A stretch of DNA of 34,257 nt from an uncultured Bacteroidota bacterium (GCA_902629505.1 CACORF010000006.1:1-34257); one strand, 5' to 3'; shown: positions 7,930 through 17,297, numbered from the stretch's first letter. Translations and numbers: made by a program. Notes: generated by a model from the letters alone, not told the origin.

Positions 7930-8352
7930 TTACTTTTTTGCTTGATATGCTAAAGCATATATTTTAATTTGTTTTACCATTGAAAGTAGTCCATTCGCCC
8001 GTGTCTGTGATAGATGACTATTTAAACCAATTTTCTCAATAAAATCTACATTAGCTGAAATAATTTCTTCAGGTGTATGACCTGAGAAAACTCTAATTAA
8101 AAGAGATATTATACCTTTAGAAATTATCGCGTCACTGTCAGCCTCAAATATAACTAAGTTATTATCAAAAGATGAGTTTAACCATACTTTACTCTGGCAA
8201 CCTTTTATAAGATTTGAATCAATTCTGTTACTATCCTTAAATTCAGGTAGATTCTTTCCAAGATCAATTAAATATTGATATTTTTCTGACCAGTCTTTAA
8301 AAAAATTAAACTCATCAATAATTTGATCCTGTATTTGTTGAATACTATGCAC
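7930..8352 (-). CDS. sufE: Cysteine desulfuration protein SufE
   Basis: Accepts persulfide sulfur from SufS and passes it to the SufBCD scaffold. It has 140 residues, the usual size. The sulfur-accepting Cys is Cys52 in LIKGCQSKVW, and the C-terminal half has GHTPEEI and LSQTRANGLLSM, both typical. The start is GTG at 8350-8352: no in-frame ATG exists nearby, and the following IQQIQDQIIDEF matches the usual SufE N-terminus. Sixteen bases separate it from sufS. The weak start may keep its level below that of its neighbours (inference). Confidence 0.94.
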   Translation of the reverse strand: MHSIQQIQDQIIDEFNFFKDWSEKYQYLIDLGKNLPEFKDSNRIDSNLIKGCQSKVWLNSSFDNNLVIFEADSDAIISKGIISLLIRVFSGHTPEEIISANVDFIEKIGLNSHLSQTRANGLLSMVKQIKIYALAYQAKK

Positions 8353-8368
8353 AATTAAAATTAAGCAA

Positions 8369-9583
8369 TTATCCCAACATTTTTGATGCCTTTTTTACTG
8401 CATCAATAAATAAGTCAATTTCACTTTTTGTATTATAAAAAGAAAAAGAAGCTCTTACAGTTCCAGGAATATTAAAATGATCCATAATTGGTTGGGTACA
8501 ATGTTGTCCTGTTCTGACAGCAATTCCGTATTGATCAAGAATAGAACCAATATCTGATGGATGGTGATTGCCAATATTAAAAGAAATAACAGATATTTTA
8601 TGATCTACATCTCCATATATTTTAATATTATCAATTTTTTTAAGATTTTCAGTAGCATAATCTAACAATTGTTTTTCATACGCTTCTATGTTGTCAAAGC
8701 CAATTGAGTTCATGTAGTCTATAGCTGCACCAAAACCGATAACTCCAGCAATGTTGGGGGTTCCAGCCTCAAATTTATGAGGAAGATCTGCATACTCAGT
8801 TTTTTTAAAAGATACAGTGGATATCATCTCACCTCCACCTTGATAAGGGGGTAATGAATCCAATAAATCTAATTTTCCATACAAAAATCCAACTCCAGTT
8901 GGACCACATAATTTGTGAGCTGATGCGACATAATAATCTACATCTAATTCCTGTAGATTAATTTTAAAATGGGCAGCACCTTGAGCACCATCGATTAAAA
9001 CTTTACTATTATTCTTGTGAGCAAGATCAATAATTTCTTTTATTGGATTCACAATACCAAGGGTATTTGAAACATGATTAATAAAGACAAATTTTACCTT
9101 AGGAGTAAGTAATAATCTATACTCTTCCATATTAAGAGTGCCATCATCATTAATCGGTATTACTTTTAATTTTGATCCTGTTTTTTCGCATAACATTTGC
9201 CAAGGGACAATATTTGAATGATGCTCCATCTCTGACACAATTAACTCGTCTTTTGAGGAAATGAATTTTTCAAGACCTGAGGAGATAATATTAATACCAT
9301 GAGTAGTTCCTGAGGTAAAAATTATTTCTTGTTCATGAGCAGCTCCAAAATGATTTTTGATTATTGATCTTGAATTTTCATATTTATCTGTAGCATCTGC
9401 ACTAAGAGAATGTAGCCCTCTGTGAATATTAGAATTATTTTCTCTGTAGTAATTTGAAATTACATTAATAACTTGATTAGGAGTTTGAGATGTAGCAGCA
9501 TTATCAAAGTAAATTAGGTCAGTATTATTGACCTTTTTACCAAGTATTGGAAAGTCTTCTCTTATTTTATATACATCCAACAT
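8369..9583 (-). CDS. sufS: Cysteine desulfurase SufS
   Basis: A 404-residue PLP enzyme that removes sulfur from L-cysteine, giving alanine and an enzyme-bound persulfide. The PLP Lys is Lys224 in SAHKLCGPTG, and the catalytic Cys is Cys362 in RTGQHCTQP. These features, together with the class V aminotransferase motif SGTTHGIN, mark the SufS (group II) type, which needs SufE for full activity. Its ATG directly follows the sufD TAA. The sulfur then goes to SufE encoded next. Confidence 0.97.
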   Translation of the reverse strand: MLDVYKIREDFPILGKKVNNTDLIYFDNAATSQTPNQVINVISNYYRENNSNIHRGLHSLSADATDKYENSRSIIKNHFGAAHEQEIIFTSGTTHGINIISSGLEKFISSKDELIVSEMEHHSNIVPWQMLCEKTGSKLKVIPINDDGTLNMEEYRLLLTPKVKFVFINHVSNTLGIVNPIKEIIDLAHKNNSKVLIDGAQGAAHFKINLQELDVDYYVASAHKLCGPTGVGFLYGKLDLLDSLPPYQGGGEMISTVSFKKTEYADLPHKFEAGTPNIAGVIGFGAAIDYMNSIGFDNIEAYEKQLLDYATENLKKIDNIKIYGDVDHKISVISFNIGNHHPSDIGSILDQYGIAVRTGQHCTQPIMDHFNIPGTVRASFSFYNTKSEIDLFIDAVKKASKMLG

Positions 9584-10900
9584 TTATAAATCAAAGCCTA
9601 GGTCAACACCTAGCTTTTTTGAAATTAATGAGTTAATTCTTTTCTTTAGGCTAGGAATATTAACACTTTTAAGAATACTATTTGCAAATCCGTAAGTAAG
9701 CAAAGCAATTGCTTCTTTTTCTGGAATACCTCTAGATTTTAAGTAAAAAAGTGCCTCTTTGTCAAGTTGTCCAATTGTACATCCATGAGAACACTTAACA
9801 TCATCTGCAAATATTTCTAATTGAGGTTTTGAATTAACCTTAGCTTTATTGTCAATTAAAATATTATTGTTTTGCTGAAATGCATTTGTTTTTTGTGCAA
9901 TTTGATCAACAAGTATTTTTCCATTAAAAACACCAACTGAACTTTCAGAAAAAATTCCCTTATAGTCTTGATGGCTTTCACAATTTGGTTGAGCATGGTT
10001 CACAAGTGTATTATGATCTACATGCTGATCTCCTTCAAGGATCGTAAGGCCTTTTAATGTGGATTGAATGTTCTCACCTTTATGATAGAAATTTAAGTTG
10101 TTTCTAGTTAGTTTTCCACCAAAGGAAAAGGTATGCACCCTGACATTACTATCCCTTTGCTGATCAATAAAAGTATTATCAATTAAATTAGAGGTTTCTA
10201 GATCATTCTGAATTTTATAATAATCAATAAATGAATTCTTTTCGGCATATATCTCAGTTAGTGAGTTAGTAACACCATCATGTGTTCTCAAGCTTTGATG
10301 TCTTTCTATTATTTCAACTCTTGCATTTTCTTCAACAATAATTATATTTCTAGGCTGAAGCCATAAAGGTTTATTCTTCCCAGAAGAAAAATGTAATATC
10401 TGAACAGGATCTTCTGGTAAAACAGATTTTGGTATATGAATGTAGGCTCCTTCCTGAGTATATGAGGTATTTAACGAAGCTAAACTCTGGTCCTCTGGAA
10501 CTATATTATTGAAGTATCTATTGATTGTCTTTTTATACTTGCTCTTTGATAAAGCAGCAGATAATACGCATACATCCATACCATCATGCGTTGTCTTTGA
10601 TAAAAATGGATTGAAAACTCCATCAACAAAAACTATTTTGAATGAGTCAATATCATTGATTGAATATTTTTTTATATCCTTCAGCCCAACATTTGGGTTG
10701 CTTTTTACAGATAAACTATAGTCTCTTTGTGTAATTGACTTTAGGGATGTATACTTCCAAAGTTCATCTTTTTTTGTGGGGAAGCCTTTACTTTCGAATC
10801 TCTTTAAAGCATTTTTTCTATCAGTGTGAATAGGATTATCAAGATCTATGACTTGTTCAAAAGCAATAAAAGAATCCAATAATTTATCTTGAAAACTCAT
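9584..10900 (-). CDS. sufD: Fe-S cluster assembly scaffold protein SufD
   Basis: A 438-residue partner of SufB in the SufBC2D scaffold. The C-terminal half has the beta-helix core and the conserved FADDVKCSHGCTIG (from 364) with His372, which matches the His implicated in cluster assembly in E. coli SufD. It is followed by LFYLKSRGIP and the helical tail. The N-terminus (KDELWKYTSL) is also typical of SufD. It lies 2 bp after sufC and abuts sufS. Nothing is missing by length. Confidence 0.96.
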   Translation of the reverse strand: MSFQDKLLDSFIAFEQVIDLDNPIHTDRKNALKRFESKGFPTKKDELWKYTSLKSITQRDYSLSVKSNPNVGLKDIKKYSINDIDSFKIVFVDGVFNPFLSKTTHDGMDVCVLSAALSKSKYKKTINRYFNNIVPEDQSLASLNTSYTQEGAYIHIPKSVLPEDPVQILHFSSGKNKPLWLQPRNIIIVEENARVEIIERHQSLRTHDGVTNSLTEIYAEKNSFIDYYKIQNDLETSNLIDNTFIDQQRDSNVRVHTFSFGGKLTRNNLNFYHKGENIQSTLKGLTILEGDQHVDHNTLVNHAQPNCESHQDYKGIFSESSVGVFNGKILVDQIAQKTNAFQQNNNILIDNKAKVNSKPQLEIFADDVKCSHGCTIGQLDKEALFYLKSRGIPEKEAIALLTYGFANSILKSVNIPSLKKRINSLISKKLGVDLGFDL

Positions 10901-10902
10901 AA

Positions 10903-11649
10903 TTAATTACTTTTTTTCAACCAATCATATCCGACTACTTCAATCTTTTTTGCAAGATCTTTATTTCCTGACTTTACTACTTTACCATCCATAATAACAT
11001 GAACTTTATCAGGAACTATGTAATCTAAAAGTCTTTGATAATGTGTTATAACAAGTACAGAATTGTCATCATTACTACACTTAACAACTCCATTTGCAAC
11101 TATTTTTAAAGCATCAATATCTAAACCAGAGTCAGTTTCGTCAAGTACTGCCAATTTGGGTTCCATCATTGCCATTTGAAAAATTTCATTTCTCTTTTTT
11201 TCTCCACCGGAAAAACCTTCATTTAGCGACCTTGATAAAAAATTTGAATCCATGTCAAGTAGATTTGCTTTCTCTCTAATTTTTTTTAACATTTCACTGG
11301 ATGACATATCATCAAGTCCTTGAGATTTTCTAGTTTCATTAATTGCCGTTTTGATGAAGTTTGTTACTGTTACACCAGGAATTTCAACGGGGTACTGAAA
11401 TGACATAAAGATTCCTTCATGAGCTCTTTCATCAACTCCAAGTTCATTTATTTCTTTGTTATCAAAATAAATTGTCCCTTTTGTAACCTCATAATCTTCA
11501 TGACCTGAAATCACATTCGCAAGGGTGCTTTTACCAGAACCATTAGGCCCCATAATAGCATGAATCTCACCTTTCTTAATTTTTAGGTTAACTCCTTTTA
11601 AAATTGACTTTCCGTCTATCTTACAATGTAAATTATCAATTTCTAACAT
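10903..11649 (-). CDS. sufC: Fe-S assembly ATPase SufC
   Basis: A 248-residue ABC-type ATPase that binds SufB and SufD and drives scaffold rearrangement. Walker A GPNGSGKST (34-42), Q-loop MSFQYP, signature FSGGE (146-150), Walker B LAVLDETDSGLD (from 166) and the switch His203 in VITHYQ are all intact. The KKRNE sequence after the signature is typical of SufC rather than of a transporter ATPase. It lies between sufB (9-bp gap) and sufD (2-bp gap). No membrane partner is present, consistent with a soluble assembly ATPase. Confidence 0.97.
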   Translation of the reverse strand: MLEIDNLHCKIDGKSILKGVNLKIKKGEIHAIMGPNGSGKSTLANVISGHEDYEVTKGTIYFDNKEINELGVDERAHEGIFMSFQYPVEIPGVTVTNFIKTAINETRKSQGLDDMSSSEMLKKIREKANLLDMDSNFLSRSLNEGFSGGEKKRNEIFQMAMMEPKLAVLDETDSGLDIDALKIVANGVVKCSNDDNSVLVITHYQRLLDYIVPDKVHVIMDGKVVKSGNKDLAKKIEVVGYDWLKKSN

Positions 11650-11658
11650 ATATTTTTT

Positions 11659-13104
11659 TTAACCAACCGATCCTTCTAATGATATTTCTAATAATTTCTG
11701 AGCCTCGACAGCAAATTCCATAGGAAGCTTATTTAACACTTCTTTACTAAATCCATTGACAATAAGGGCTATGGCCTTTTCTGTGTCAATTCCTCTTTGA
11801 TTACAATAAAAAATTTGATCCTCTCCAATTTTACTAGTTGAAGCTTCATGCTCAATCTGCGCCGATTTATTTTGAGCCTCAATGTAAGGGAATGTATGAG
11901 CACCACATTCGTTACCCATTAAAAGTGAATCACATTGAGAAAAGTTTCTAGCATTTTCTGCCATAGGTGAAATTTTTACTAGTCCTCTATAGCTATTTTG
12001 AGATTTACCAGCTGAAACTCCTTTTGAAATAATTGTACTTTTTGTGTTTTTACCAATATGTATCATTTTTGTTCCAGTATCAGCCTGTTGAAAGTTATTT
12101 GTAACGGCAATAGAATAAAATTCTCCAATTGAATCATTTCCTTTAAGAACACATGAAGGGTATTTCCAGGTTACAGCTGAGCCAGTCTCTACCTGAGTCC
12201 AAGAAATTTTAGATCTATCATGACAGATACCTCTTTTAGTTACAAAATTAAATACTCCACCGTTTCCATCTTTATCACCCGGAAACCAATTTTGAACAGT
12301 TGAATACTTTATCTCAGCATCATCTAATGCAATTAATTCTACAACTGCAGCATGAAGTTGATTTTCATCTCTTGAAGGGGCTGTACATCCCTCAAGGTAA
12401 CTAACATAACTTGATTCATCAGCGATTAACAAAGTTCTTTCAAACTGACCAGTTCCAGCTTGATTAATTCTAAAATAAGTAGATAATTCCATTGGACACT
12501 TTACTCCTTTTGGTATGTAACAAAATGATCCATCTGAAAAAACTGCAGAATTAAGTGCTGCAAAATAATTATCTCTTTTTGGAATAACAGTACCTATGTA
12601 CTTTCTAACAAGTTTAGGATGGTTCTTAATAGCATCTGAAATTGAGCAAAAAATTATTCCTTTTTCTTCTAATGTATCTTTGAAAGAGGTAGCTACCGAG
12701 ACAGAGTCAACCACAACATCCATTGCCACTCCACTTAATCTTTTTTGTTCGTCAATTGAAATCCCAAGTTTATTAAATGTCTTGATAAGCTCTGGGTCAA
12801 CTTCATCTAAAGACTTGAGATCTGGTTTTTTCTTTGGAGCTGAATAATATGAAATACCTTGATAATCAGGCTCTTTGTATTTGAGATTCGACCAAGAAGG
12901 TTTTTCCATACCTTTCCATATCTTAAATGCATCCAATCTCCATTCTGTCATCCATTTTGGTTCATTCTTTTTCTTTGAAATAGCAACAACAATTTCTTCA
13001 CTAAGTCCCACAGGAAAGGTTTCAGAATCAATATCTGTGTAGAAACCATATTCGTATTCTTTAGTTTCAAGTTGTTTCTTTAATTCTTCTTCAGTATAAG
13101 CCAT
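11659..13104 (-). CDS. sufB: Fe-S cluster assembly scaffold protein SufB
   Basis: A 481-residue scaffold core on which the cluster is built with SufC and SufD. Diagnostic segments: [46 protein letters not shown] with Cys400, [17 protein letters not shown] with Glu418/His419, and NQRGID. It is the first gene of the - strand suf operon. A TATATTTG -7 box lies about 20 bp upstream of its ATG. No A-type carrier (sufA) or Rrf2-type regulator gene precedes it, as the divergent neighbour is thiL. Confidence 0.97.
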   Translation of the reverse strand: MAYTEEELKKQLETKEYEYGFYTDIDSETFPVGLSEEIVVAISKKKNEPKWMTEWRLDAFKIWKGMEKPSWSNLKYKEPDYQGISYYSAPKKKPDLKSLDEVDPELIKTFNKLGISIDEQKRLSGVAMDVVVDSVSVATSFKDTLEEKGIIFCSISDAIKNHPKLVRKYIGTVIPKRDNYFAALNSAVFSDGSFCYIPKGVKCPMELSTYFRINQAGTGQFERTLLIADESSYVSYLEGCTAPSRDENQLHAAVVELIALDDAEIKYSTVQNWFPGDKDGNGGVFNFVTKRGICHDRSKISWTQVETGSAVTWKYPSCVLKGNDSIGEFYSIAVTNNFQQADTGTKMIHIGKNTKSTIISKGVSAGKSQNSYRGLVKISPMAENARNFSQCDSLLMGNECGAHTFPYIEAQNKSAQIEHEASTSKIGEDQIFYCNQRGIDTEKAIALIVNGFSKEVLNKLPMEFAVEAQKLLEISLEGSVG

Positions 13105-13124
13105 AAAATACCTTTAAATATTCG

Positions 13125-13132
13125 CAAATATA
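13125..13132 (-). promoter_or_regulatory. Candidate -7 promoter box of the suf operon
   Basis: On the - strand the bases read TATATTTG, an exact match to the Bacteroidota -7 consensus TAnnTTTG, 20 bp upstream of the sufB ATG. This would give a leader of roughly 15 nt. No TTTG -33 element is evident at the usual spacing. Confidence 0.45.
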
Positions 13133-13224
13133 CAATTAAATCAAGGTTTTTTTAATATTTTTAAGTGTTAATAAATCTATAATTATCTAGCAAATAATAC
13201 CCTAATTTAACAGATCATTTGGCT

Positions 13225-13232
13225 TAAATTTG
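13225..13232 (+). promoter_or_regulatory. Candidate -7 promoter box of thiL
   Basis: TAAATTTG matches TAnnTTTG exactly and ends only 4 bp before the thiL ATG. If it is used, transcription would begin at or within a few bases of the start codon, giving a leaderless or nearly leaderless mRNA. No clear -33 element is seen. The sufB/thiL divergent gap (132 bp) is the longest untranslated stretch in the window. Confidence 0.4.
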
Positions 13233-13236
13233 AATA

Positions 13237-14289
13237 ATGGATGATACAAGTAATAAAGAAGAAAATGATCTTTCTAATATTAGCGAAGTTGAGCTTATAA
13301 AAAAAATTACCAAATCTTTCAAGAATACTAATAAGTCAACAATTATAGATATTGGGGATGATGCTGCATTGTTAAAGTTTGATAAAGCCTATATGGCAAT
13401 CTCACAAGATATATTAGTAGAAGGGGTTCACTTTGACTTATCCTACATGCCTCTTAAACATCTGGGTTATAAAAGCGTTGTTGTAAATATATCAGATATT
13501 ATATCAATGAACGTAAAACCTTCACACATTTTGGTATCAATAGCTGTTTCAAATAGATTTAAGATTAATGCACTTGAAGAATTATATGAAGGAATTAATT
13601 TGGCTTGTAAAAATTATAATATTGATTTAATAGGAGGAGATACTACATCTTCGAATAAAGGTTTAATGATATCTGTAACATGTATAGGTAATACAACAAC
13701 TAGAAAAATAATTGAAAGAAGCGGAGCTAAAGTTGATGATTTATTAGTAGTATCAGGTGACTTAGGAGCTGCGTATATGGGTCTTCAAGTTCTAGAAAGA
13801 GAGAAGAATGTTTTTGAGGTTAACCCAAATTCTCAACCTGATCTTAGTCAATACACATATTGTATCCAAAGACAATTAAAACCCGAGGCTAGAGTAGATA
13901 TTATAGACTATCTAGAAGAGTTAAAAATTATTCCAACTTCAATGATAGATGTTAGTGATGGCCTTTCAACAGAAATCAATCATTTGGCTACAGCTTCAGG
14001 ATTATCATTTCATATTGTTGAGGATCAAATTCCAATATCTGACAACACAAAAAGCACATGTAAAGAATTTAAAATTGATACCTCTATAGCCTCTCTTAAC
14101 GGAGGTGAAGATTATGAGCTTTTATTTACTACTTCAAAAAAAAATCTAAAAAAAATTAAACAATCTGACCACCTCTCAGTTATTGGAACTTGTATAAATA
14201 AAAAGAACGATAATTGTATGATTACAAGTTTGGGTCAAAAAATTAATATTAATAGTTCAGGTTGGGATTCTTTTAATAGCAACAATTAA
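13237..14289 (+). CDS. thiL: Thiamine-monophosphate kinase
   Basis: A 350-residue protein that phosphorylates thiamine monophosphate to the cofactor thiamine diphosphate. Family motifs: IGDDAALLKF near the N-terminus, the metal/nucleotide-binding stretch GGDTTSS, IDVSDGLSTEINH and NGGEDYELLFT. All are intact and length is normal. It is a single gene, divergent from sufB and convergent with the ZIP gene. The two coding regions overlap by 4 bp, and the shared TTAA supplies both stop codons. Confidence 0.96.
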   Translation: MDDTSNKEENDLSNISEVELIKKITKSFKNTNKSTIIDIGDDAALLKFDKAYMAISQDILVEGVHFDLSYMPLKHLGYKSVVVNISDIISMNVKPSHILVSIAVSNRFKINALEELYEGINLACKNYNIDLIGGDTTSSNKGLMISVTCIGNTTTRKIIERSGAKVDDLLVVSGDLGAAYMGLQVLEREKNVFEVNPNSQPDLSQYTYCIQRQLKPEARVDIIDYLEELKIIPTSMIDVSDGLSTEINHLATASGLSFHIVEDQIPISDNTKSTCKEFKIDTSIASLNGGEDYELLFTTSKKNLKKIKQSDHLSVIGTCINKKNDNCMITSLGQKININSSGWDSFNSNN

Positions 14290-15101
14290 CCTAGAGCTAC
14301 ATCAAGTGTCATCATTATTATAAAGCCACCTATGAACCCAAGAGTTGCGATATCAGTGTATTTATCCAACTGAGTCTCTGGGATTACTTCTTCTACTACT
14401 ACAAATATCATTGCTCCTGCAGCAAATGCTAGGGCATATGGAAGCAAAGGTGTGAAAAATGTAACTGCAAGCGCACCTATGACTCCAGCAATTGGTTCAA
14501 CGATTGCAGATAGCTGCCCATACCAAAAACTTTTTCGTTTACTTAATCCTGACCTTCTTAGTGGCATTGCAACAGCAATACCTTCAGGAAAATTTTGAAG
14601 ACCAATACCAAATGCTAATACAACTGCTCCAGCAATTGATGCCTCTGGAATTCCTGCTGCAACTCCTCCAAATAAAACTCCTACTGCCAGACCTTCTGGA
14701 ATATTGTGCAGTGTGACAGCAAGTGTTAGAAGAGTCGTTCGCCTCCATGGAGTCTTTATCCCCTCTGGTTCTTTAAAATTTATATGAATGTGTGGAAGAA
14801 CTTTATCAATAGCAAATATAAATAATGCACCAAGTCCAAAACCAACAGCTGCAGGCATAACTTTAATAAAACCTTCACCATCGCTCATTTCAATAGCAGG
14901 AAATAATAGGCTCCAAAAGCTAGCTGCAACCATAACACCTCCAGTAAACCCTAGCATACCATCTAAAGCCATCCTACTCATTGTCTTAAATAAGAAAACA
15001 GTTGAGGCTCCTAAAGCAGTTACTCCCCATGTAAATAGAGTTGCATATAAAGCTCCAACAACAGGGTTTAAACCTGAAAAGTATTCAATTATTTGGTCCA
15101 T
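14286..15101 (-). CDS. ZIP family divalent metal transporter (GufA/ZupT-like)
   Basis: A 271-residue inner-membrane protein with about eight hydrophobic segments. Paired metal-site motifs HNIPEG (132-137) and QNFPEG (169-174) lie in the predicted fourth and fifth helices, with Glu202 in the next helix and a further EE pair at 237-238. These define the ZIP fold; the GufA-like subgroup has this length and the short cytoplasmic loop (about 101-120, one His-x-His). It imports Zn2+, Fe2+ or a similar ion; specificity cannot be read from sequence. No Zur or Fur gene is adjacent. Confidence 0.93.
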   Translation of the reverse strand: MDQIIEYFSGLNPVVGALYATLFTWGVTALGASTVFLFKTMSRMALDGMLGFTGGVMVAASFWSLLFPAIEMSDGEGFIKVMPAAVGFGLGALFIFAIDKVLPHIHINFKEPEGIKTPWRRTTLLTLAVTLHNIPEGLAVGVLFGGVAAGIPEASIAGAVVLAFGIGLQNFPEGIAVAMPLRRSGLSKRKSFWYGQLSAIVEPIAGVIGALAVTFFTPLLPYALAFAAGAMIFVVVEEVIPETQLDKYTDIATLGFIGGFIIMMTLDVALG

Positions 15102-15126
15102 CTTTGTATATTAGAAATCAATTCTG

Positions 15127-15134
15127 CAAAACTA
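15127..15134 (-). promoter_or_regulatory. Candidate -7 promoter box of the ZIP transporter gene
   Basis: The - strand reads TAGTTTTG, an exact TAnnTTTG match 25 bp upstream of the ZIP ATG. It lies in the 49-bp divergent gap shared with crtY. No -33 element is evident. Confidence 0.4.
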
Positions 15135-15150
15135 TAAAATTTAAAACAGC

Positions 15151-16287
15151 TTGGAAAAATTTGACTATATTATTTGTGGTGGTGGCGCATCAGGTTTATT
15201 ACTCTCAAATGCATTCATTTCAGATAAATTTTTCAATGACAAAAAAATACTAATTATTGAAAAAGAAAGTAAAACCTCTAATGACAAAACATTTGGTTTT
15301 TGGAATGATAAAGAATCTGTTCTAGATGAAATGGTTTTTAAAGAGTGGGAGTTCGCTGAATTTAAAGATTCAAATTCTTACAATACATTTTTACTTAACC
15401 CATATAAGTATAAAATGATAAAATCAAATCAATTCTACTCACACATTGGAAACAAAATTTTAAAAGCAGCAAATTTTAAATATTTAAATTCTAATATTAA
15501 TGAAATTGATGAAATAAATAACATAGTGAAAACAGATGATGGCAAATTTAGTTCCTCAATTATTTTTTCAAGTATCTATAATGAAGTTACCTTCAAAAAA
15601 TATCCTCTACTAAAACAACACTTTATAGGATGGACTATAGAGACTAAAAGTGAGACTTTTGATGATAACAAAATAACATTTATGGATTTTAGTGTTGACC
15701 AAAAAGATGAAATTAGATTTATGTACATATTGCCATTTTCAAAAAATAAAGCCTTGGTTGAATATACTTTATTCTCAAAGGAGTTAATTACTGATGATGA
15801 ATATGAAAAAGAAATTAAAAGTTATCTTAAAGAAAATAATATTCAAGGTTATACTATTAAAGAGAAAGAGAAGGGCATGATCCCTATGACATGTTACCCT
15901 TTCTTTGAAAATAATACTGATACTTATTTTCAAATTGGAACTGCAGGTGGATGGTCTAAACCAAGTACTGGTTATACTATTAAAAATTCAATAAAAAAAA
16001 TCGATGTTATAATTGAATCCTTAAAGCAGAGCAAACCTTTATCAAAGATTAGATTCAAAAATAGATTTTGGTATTACGACCTATTATTTTTAGATGTTTT
16101 AATTGCCTCTAAGGGCAGAGGATCTCAAGTATTTTCCGACTTATTTAAAAATAACGATCCAATAAAAATATTTAAATTTTTAGATGAAAACACTTCAGTT
16201 GTAGAGGAGCTATCTATATTTCTTTCAGTCGATATCAAGACCTTCGTCAGGTCCTTACTTAAAAGAATTTTAAATTTCTCTATTTAA
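15151..16287 (+). CDS. crtY: Lycopene beta-cyclase
   Basis: A 378-residue flavoprotein that cyclises the ends of lycopene to beta-carotene. Motifs in order: FAD-binding GGGASG (10-15), KTFGFW (the family's WxFW-like segment), QHFIGWTIE (156-164), FMDF (177-180) and GTAGGWSKPSTGY (263-275). The start is TTG at 15151: an in-frame stop at 15142-15144 leaves no ATG, and the dinucleotide-binding motif begins 9 residues in. The other carotenoid genes are not here, but the convergent neighbour is a short-chain prenyl synthase that could supply the precursor. Their 3' ends overlap by 18 bp. beta-Carotene could feed zeaxanthin or retinal for a rhodopsin; that is inference. Confidence 0.9.
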   Translation: MEKFDYIICGGGASGLLLSNAFISDKFFNDKKILIIEKESKTSNDKTFGFWNDKESVLDEMVFKEWEFAEFKDSNSYNTFLLNPYKYKMIKSNQFYSHIGNKILKAANFKYLNSNINEIDEINNIVKTDDGKFSSSIIFSSIYNEVTFKKYPLLKQHFIGWTIETKSETFDDNKITFMDFSVDQKDEIRFMYILPFSKNKALVEYTLFSKELITDDEYEKEIKSYLKENNIQGYTIKEKEKGMIPMTCYPFFENNTDTYFQIGTAGGWSKPSTGYTIKNSIKKIDVIIESLKQSKPLSKIRFKNRFWYYDLLFLDVLIASKGRGSQVFSDLFKNNDPIKIFKFLDENTSVVEELSIFLSVDIKTFVRSLLKRILNFSI

Positions 16288-17235
16288 TAGAGTTTTAGAA
16301 AATTGATTTAATTTCTTTTTAGTATCGTTATCTAATTCTAACTTATCAATTAATTGCTTCGCTTCATCAAAATAAACTCTAACTTTATTTTTAATATAGC
16401 TTACTGCTCCAGAAGTTTCATAAAATGATTTAATTGAATTAATTTTTTCAGATTCGTCCATTTCATTAGAATTAAAAATATTTTCAAATTCTAATCTCTT
16501 ATCAAACTCTAATTTGGAATTAGTATGAAGAAATAATAAAGTTTTTTTCTTCTCAATTATATCCCCACCTATTTTCTTTCCAAACTTTTTTTGATCTCCA
16601 AAACTATCAAGTAAATCATCTTCTAATTGAAAAGCTATACCAAGATTAAGTCCTATTTTATATAATAAATCAATATTTGAAGTATCCGAATCAGCAACAA
16701 TGCCCCCAAACATAAATGAGCAAGCTATAAGAACTGCTGTTTTATTTTTAACCATCTCCAAATATTCATTTTCAGTAATATCTTTTTCAGATGAGAAATC
16801 CATATCAGCTTGCTGACCTTCGCACACTAGCCTTGATATTTCAGTTAGTTTCTTAGATAATAGTATATACTTAGAATCCTCGTATTGGTTAAGAATTTCA
16901 TAAGATATTATAAGCATAACATCTCCAGATAATATTCCAGTATTATTATCCCATTTTGAGTTAATTGTCTTTTTTCCTCTTCGCATTAAAGAATTATCCA
17001 TTATGTCATCATGAGCCAAAGTAAAATTGTGAAAAATTTCTAGTGCTGCTGCTGCAGGAAGTGAATTGGTTATCTTACCTCCAAATAATTCTGATACATA
17101 CAAAACTATTATTGGTCTTAATCTTTTACCTCCAGATTCCAGGAGATACTTTACAGGCTCATAAAGATTTTTTGGTTTATTATGTTTTAATTCTTTTTTT
17201 ATGTAATCCTCAAAAATTTTGATGTATTCAGTCAT
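16270..17235 (-). CDS. Polyprenyl diphosphate synthase (probably farnesyl/geranylgeranyl type)
   Basis: A 321-residue all-helical enzyme that condenses isopentenyl diphosphate onto allylic diphosphates. Substrate motifs: GGKRLRP (35-41), first Asp-rich DDIMD (76-80) followed by MRRG, and second Asp-rich DDLLD (206-210) followed by FGKKIGGDI. Phe71, five residues before the first Asp motif, is the bulky type of residue that limits chain length, so a C15-C20 product such as GGPP for carotenoids is likelier than a long quinone tail (inference). No signal peptide. A TATATTTA sequence (- strand, 17257-17264) is a 7/8 match to the -7 box. Overlaps crtY by 18 bp at the 3' end. Confidence 0.9.
   Translation of the reverse strand: MTEYIKIFEDYIKKELKHNKPKNLYEPVKYLLESGGKRLRPIIVLYVSELFGGKITNSLPAAAALEIFHNFTLAHDDIMDNSLMRRGKKTINSKWDNNTGILSGDVMLIISYEILNQYEDSKYILLSKKLTEISRLVCEGQQADMDFSSEKDITENEYLEMVKNKTAVLIACSFMFGGIVADSDTSNIDLLYKIGLNLGIAFQLEDDLLDSFGDQKKFGKKIGGDIIEKKKTLLFLHTNSKLEFDKRLEFENIFNSNEMDESEKINSIKSFYETSGAVSYIKNKVRVYFDEAKQLIDKLELDNDTKKKLNQFSKTLLNREI
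16278..16292 (+). terminator. Possible hairpin terminator across the crtY stop codon
   Basis: CTCTATT and AATAGAG form a 7-base inverted repeat around a single T, followed by TTTT on the + strand. It spans the crtY TAA and also lies within the 3' end of the opposing prenyl synthase gene. The short T-tract makes this a weak call. Confidence 0.3.
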
Positions 17236-17297
17236 AACAATTGATTGATTAAAAAATAAATATACTATTTAATTAATTGTTAATTTTTTATTAATCA

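Noticed and set aside
14788-15114. 108-residue + strand open frame opposite the ZIP gene
   Set aside because: It is entirely antisense to a well-supported membrane protein, has no family features and reflects the low-complexity codons of the ZIP gene.
17272-17284. Inverted repeat ATTAA-TTG-TTAAT upstream of tetR as a TetR operator
   Set aside because: The arms are 5 bp of pure A/T in an AT-only region, too low in information to call.
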